Of a stretch of 15,165 bases of DNA, positions 12,242 through 15,165 are shown one piece after another (position 1 is the first letter of the stretch; each line of letters starts with the position of its first letter). The DNA comes from JBFWQM01 sp050249455 (GTDB lineage: Bacteria > Pseudomonadota > Alphaproteobacteria > MPNO01 > VGEU01). Position numbers and translations under genes: made by a program. The notes under the pieces are model-generated. The model was given only the letters and a program-made list of their open reading frames with translations, searched no databases and was not told where the DNA came from. Where the stretch lies: positions 1-15,165 of the forward strand of contig JBFWQM010000129.1 of the NCBI GenBank assembly GCA_050249455.1, written 5' to 3'.

Positions 12242-13756
12242 ATGGCGCCGATGGCCTTCCAGAGCTTGCGCGACTTCATCGACCGGCTGGAGGCGGCCGG
12301 CGCGCTGCGGCGGGTCGCCGCGCCGGTGTCCACCGTCCTGGAGATGACCGAGATCCAGACCCGCCTGCTGGCCGAGGGCGGGCCGGCGGTGCTGTTCGAG
12401 AACCCGGTCGGCGCCGACGGCCGGCCGTGCGGGATGCCGGTCCTGGTCAACCTGTTCGGCACGGTGGAGCGGGTCGCCTGGGGCATGGGCCGCACCCCGG
12501 AGACCCTGCGCGAGCTGGGCGAGACCCTGGCCTTCCTGCGCCAGCCCGAGCCGCCGGGGGGATTTCGCGAGGCGGTCGGCATGCTGCCGCTGCTGCGCAG
12601 CGTGATGGCGATGAAGCCGAAGACGGTCGCCGCTGCGCCGTGCCAGGAGGTGGTGCTGACCGGGGCCGACATCGACCTGGGCCGGCTGCCGGTGCAGACC
12701 TGCTGGCCGGGCGAGCCGGCGCCGCTGATCACCTGGCCGCTGGTGGTGACCTCCGGCGCCGACGGCCGGCGCGACGTCAACCTCGGCATCTACCGCATGC
12801 AGGTGACCGGGCGGAACACCACCCTGATGCGCTGGCTGCGCCACCGCGGCGGCGCCGCGCACCATGCGCACCGCGCCACGGCCGGCGGCGAGCCGCTGGC
12901 CGCCGCCGCGGTCATCGGCGCCGATCCCGGCACCATCATCGCCGCCGTCGCGCCGGTGCCGGAGACGCTCTCCGAGTACCAGTTCGCCGGCCTGCTGCGC
13001 GGCGAGAAAGTGGCGCTGGTCGACTGCAAGACGGTGCCGCTGCAGGTGCCCGCCAATGCCGAGATCGTGCTGGAAGGCCACGTGTCGCTGGCCGAGACGG
13101 GCGACGAAGGCCCCTACGGCGACCACACCGGCTACTACAACGCGGTGGAGCCGTTCCCGGTGTTCACGGTCTCCGCCATCACCATGCGGCGCGCGCCGAT
13201 CTACCTCTCCACCTTCACCGGCCGGCCGCCCGACGAGCCGTCGGTGCTGGGCGAGGCGCTGAACGACGTCTTCGTGCCGCTGCTGGTCAAGCAGTTCCCG
13301 GAGATCGTGGATTTCTGGCTGCCGCCGGAGGCGTGCTCGTACCGGGTCGCGGTTGTGTCGATGAAGAAGGCCTATCCCGGCCACGCCAAGCGCGTGATGA
13401 TGGCGGTGTGGTCGTACCTGCGCCAGTTCATGTACACCAAGTTCGTCATCGTGGTGGACCACGACATCGACGCGCGCAACTGGAAGGACGTGGTGTGGGC
13501 CGTCGCCACCAACGCCGACCCGTCGCGCGACCTGACCGTGGTGACCAACACCCCGATCGACTACCTAGACTTCGCCTCGCCGGAGCCCGGCCTCGGCGGC
13601 AAGCTCGGCATCGACGCCACCGCGAAGATGCCGCCCGAGACCCGCCGCGAATGGGGCCGCAAGATCCGGATGTCGGACGAGGTCATCGACACCGTCAGCC
13701 GCCGCTGGGCCGACTACGGCCTGCCCGGCACGGGCCGCCCGATCTGGCGGCGGTGA
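12242..13756 (+). CDS. ubiD: UbiD family decarboxylase (4-hydroxy-3-polyprenylbenzoate decarboxylase)
   Basis: Prenylated-FMN-dependent decarboxylase (EC 4.1.1.98) that removes the ring carboxyl from the product of UbiA in ubiquinone synthesis. 504 residues, near the E. coli size. Typical landmarks are FQSLRDFIDRLEAAGALRRV at the N-terminus, RLPVQTCWPGEPAPLITWPL, and DVNLGIYRMQV (N180 and R185), followed by TTLMRWLRHRGGAAHH. ETLSEYQFAG contains E245, and with N180 and the HH pair (207-208) it supplies the expected metal/prFMN ligands. EIVLEGHVSLAETGDEGPYG then leads to DHTGYYN. GRPPDEPSVLGEALNDVFVP and HDIDARNWKDVVWA are also conserved. Two in-frame ATGs (12242 and 12251) are possible starts. 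UbiX, needed to make the cofactor, is not in the window. Nearby ubiA supports the ubiquinone role over other UbiD-family substrates. Confidence 0.93.
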   Translation: MAPMAFQSLRDFIDRLEAAGALRRVAAPVSTVLEMTEIQTRLLAEGGPAVLFENPVGADGRPCGMPVLVNLFGTVERVAWGMGRTPETLRELGETLAFLRQPEPPGGFREAVGMLPLLRSVMAMKPKTVAAAPCQEVVLTGADIDLGRLPVQTCWPGEPAPLITWPLVVTSGADGRRDVNLGIYRMQVTGRNTTLMRWLRHRGGAAHHAHRATAGGEPLAAAAVIGADPGTIIAAVAPVPETLSEYQFAGLLRGEKVALVDCKTVPLQVPANAEIVLEGHVSLAETGDEGPYGDHTGYYNAVEPFPVFTVSAITMRRAPIYLSTFTGRPPDEPSVLGEALNDVFVPLLVKQFPEIVDFWLPPEACSYRVAVVSMKKAYPGHAKRVMMAVWSYLRQFMYTKFVIVVDHDIDARNWKDVVWAVATNADPSRDLTVVTNTPIDYLDFASPEPGLGGKLGIDATAKMPPETRREWGRKIRMSDEVIDTVSRRWADYGLPGTGRPIWRR

Positions 13757-13796
13757 CGGTCCCCGCCCTATATGATAGCGACGGCCGTTACCGGTT

Positions 13797-13830
13797 CCGT
13801 CATGGTCAGGCCTGTCCCCGGCCATGACGG
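13797..13830. repeat. Palindromic intergenic element between ubiD and pmbA
   Basis: CCGTCATGG (13797-13805) and CCATGACGG (13822-13830) are perfect 9-bp inverted arms around 16 bases that contain the smaller palindrome CAGGCCTG (13807-13814). The whole resembles the CGTCATGgCCGGgCTTGTCCCGGcCATGACG type of dispersed palindrome familiar from alphaproteobacterial genomes (general knowledge). It lies 40 bp past the ubiD stop and 39 bp before the pmbA start. No T-run follows on the plus strand, so it is a weak terminator at best; it may instead act as an RNA-stabilising hairpin between two co-transcribed genes. Confidence 0.65.
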
Positions 13831-13869
13831 TGTTGGATCGAATATGAACCCACCGCGCCAGAGGCCCCG

Positions 13870-15165
13870 ATGGACGCTTTGAACATCCTGACCGACCTGA
13901 TCGCCGCGGCGAAGCGGGCGGGCGCCGACGAGGCCGACGCCGTCCTGTTCGAGGCGGCGTCGATCGCGGTAGCGCAGCGGCTGGGCGCGCTCGAGAAGCT
14001 CGAGCGGTCGGAGGGCTGCGACCTGGGCCTGCGCGTCTTCGTCGGCAAGCGGCAGGCGATTGTGTCGTCCACCGATCTCGGTGCGCCGGCGCTGAAGGAG
14101 CTGGTCGAGCGTGCCGTCGCGATGGCCAAGGTGGCGCCGGAGGATCCCTATTGCGGCATCGCCGAGGCGGCGCAGCTTGCGGCCTCGGTCCCCGACCTCG
14201 ACATCTTCGACCCCAGCGAACCGACCTCCGAGCAGCTCATCGAGATGACCCGCATCGCCGAGGACGCGGCACGGTCGGTGCCCGGCGTCACCAACTCGGA
14301 GGGCGCCGAAGCGGGCTGGAGCCATGCCCAGATCGCACTCGCCGCCTCCAACGGCTTCGCCCGCGGCTATGCGCTGTCGAGCCACTCGATCAGCGCCTCG
14401 GTGCTGGCCGGCGAAGGCACCGCGATGGAGCGCGACTACGACTTCGCGACCGCCGTCTACGCCGCCGACCTGGCCGCGCCGGAGGCGGTCGGCCGCGGCG
14501 CCGGCGAGCGCGCGGTGCGCCGGCTGGGCGCGCGCAAGATGAAGACCTGCCAGGTGCCGGTGGTCTACGACCCGCGGGTGTCGTCCGGGCTGGTGCGCCA
14601 CTTCGCCGGGGCGATCAACGGCGCCGCCATCGCGCGCGGCACCTCGTTCCTCAAGGACCGGATGGGCGAGGCTGTGTTCGCGCCCGGCATCACCATCGTG
14701 GACGATCCGCGACGGCGGCGCGGCCTCCGGTCCAAGCCGTTCGATGGCGAGGGCGTCGCCACCACCGCGCGCAACCTGATCGACGACGGCAGGCTGACCA
14801 CCTGGGTGCTCGACCTCGCCGCGGCGCGCAAGCTCGGCCTGGCCACCACCGGCCATGCCGCGCGCGGCACCGCCTCGCCGCCGTCGCCCGCGACCACCAA
14901 CCTCTACATGCAGAACGGCACGATGACGCCGGCCGCGCTGATGGCCGACATCAAGGACGGCTTCTACGTCACCGAGCTGATCGGCATGGGGGTCAACGGG
15001 ATCACCGGCGACTACAGCCGCGGCGCGTCGGGCTTCTGGATCGAGAACGGGGCGCTCGCCTTTCCGGTCAGCGAGCTGACGGTGGCAGGCAACCTGAAGG
15101 AAATGTTCCGCCGCCTGACGCCGGCGAACGACCTCGAGTTCAAGTTCGGGGTCGATGCGCCGACG
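13870..15165 (+). CDS. pmbA: PmbA/TldE metalloprotease subunit (3' partial)
   Basis: The 432 visible codons run off the right edge without a stop; from the family length of about 447 only around 15 residues are missing. TldD/PmbA (TldE) is a cytoplasmic heterodimeric peptidase that acts on unfolded peptides and matures microcin B17 in E. coli. The N-terminal region has LEKLERSEGCDLGLRVFVGK (41-60), RQAIVSSTDLG and AMAKVAPEDPYCGIAE, all standard for alphaproteobacterial PmbA. Later come SEGAEAGWSHAQIALAASNG, TTGHAARGTASPPSPATTNL and GITGDYSRGASGFWIENG. No HExxxH zinc motif is visible, as expected for PmbA, since TldD carries the metal. The ATG is preceded by AGAGG at 5 bases. A TATGAT box at 13771-13776 upstream might provide a promoter, but no -35 matches it; co-transcription with ubiD across 113 bp is possible. 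Confidence 0.93.
   Translation, partial: MDALNILTDLIAAAKRAGADEADAVLFEAASIAVAQRLGALEKLERSEGCDLGLRVFVGKRQAIVSSTDLGAPALKELVERAVAMAKVAPEDPYCGIAEAAQLAASVPDLDIFDPSEPTSEQLIEMTRIAEDAARSVPGVTNSEGAEAGWSHAQIALAASNGFARGYALSSHSISASVLAGEGTAMERDYDFATAVYAADLAAPEAVGRGAGERAVRRLGARKMKTCQVPVVYDPRVSSGLVRHFAGAINGAAIARGTSFLKDRMGEAVFAPGITIVDDPRRRRGLRSKPFDGEGVATTARNLIDDGRLTTWVLDLAAARKLGLATTGHAARGTASPPSPATTNLYMQNGTMTPAALMADIKDGFYVTELIGMGVNGITGDYSRGASGFWIENGALAFPVSELTVAGNLKEMFRRLTPANDLEFKFGVDAPT

Noticed and set aside
1..15165. CRISPR arrays, tRNA or rRNA genes, insertion sequences, toxin-antitoxin or phage-defence systems
   Set aside because: No regularly spaced repeats, no cloverleaf ending in CCA, no transposase or defence-related protein was seen on either strand.

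Overview
The window is about 15 kb of very GC-rich DNA, with strong G/C preference at third codon positions, densely packed on both strands. The gene set points to an alphaproteobacterium, most likely near Rhodospirillales/Azospirillales. It includes plant-type glutamate-cysteine ligase, an rsmE-gshA pair divergent from ubiA, an ETFB-type lysine methyltransferase homologue, DUF4170, ubiD and pmbA. The taxonomic call is inference from gene content and base composition. I saw no tRNA, rRNA, CRISPR array, transposase or phage gene.

Layout. (1) 1-4302, plus strand: the end of a CzcB-type adaptor gene (its start lies outside the window), then a complete czcA-type RND pump, together a divalent-metal efflux operon. 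(2) 4307-5911, minus: a polytopic GT-C-like glycosyltransferase, ending 4 bp from the czcA stop. (3) 6086-9091, minus: rsmE, gshA and a secreted two-EF-hand protein in a tight run. A perfect 22-bp inverted repeat lies just past the last stop. (4) 9092-9274: divergent control region with a candidate promoter and a three-stem palindromic repeat. (5) 9275-11077: ubiA (+), a 44-residue membrane microprotein (-) and an ETFB-lysine-methyltransferase homologue (+). A 10-bp inverted repeat with a TATAGT box in its loop separates the last two. (6) 11082-12076, minus: DUF4170 protein, then a protein resembling the gamma-glutamylcyclotransferase fold. (7) 12242-15165, plus: ubiD, a palindromic intergenic repeat, then pmbA/tldE, which runs off the right edge about 15 codons before its expected end.

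How the genes fit together. UbiA prenylates 4-hydroxybenzoate and UbiD decarboxylates the product, so two consecutive ubiquinone steps lie within 5 kb. GshA makes gamma-glutamylcysteine for glutathione, and a possible gamma-glutamyl cyclotransferase-fold protein is nearby. RsmE, the ETFB-KMT homologue and PmbA are maintenance or modification functions. The metal pump looks like an accessory block beside this core region.

I found no convincing new multi-gene system. The best candidates for a second look are the three unrelated palindromic intergenic elements (one with G-quadruplex-capable runs on both strands), the operator-like repeat around 10342-10375, the 44-residue microprotein, the DUF4170/GGCT-like pair, and the EF-hand protein attached to gshA.
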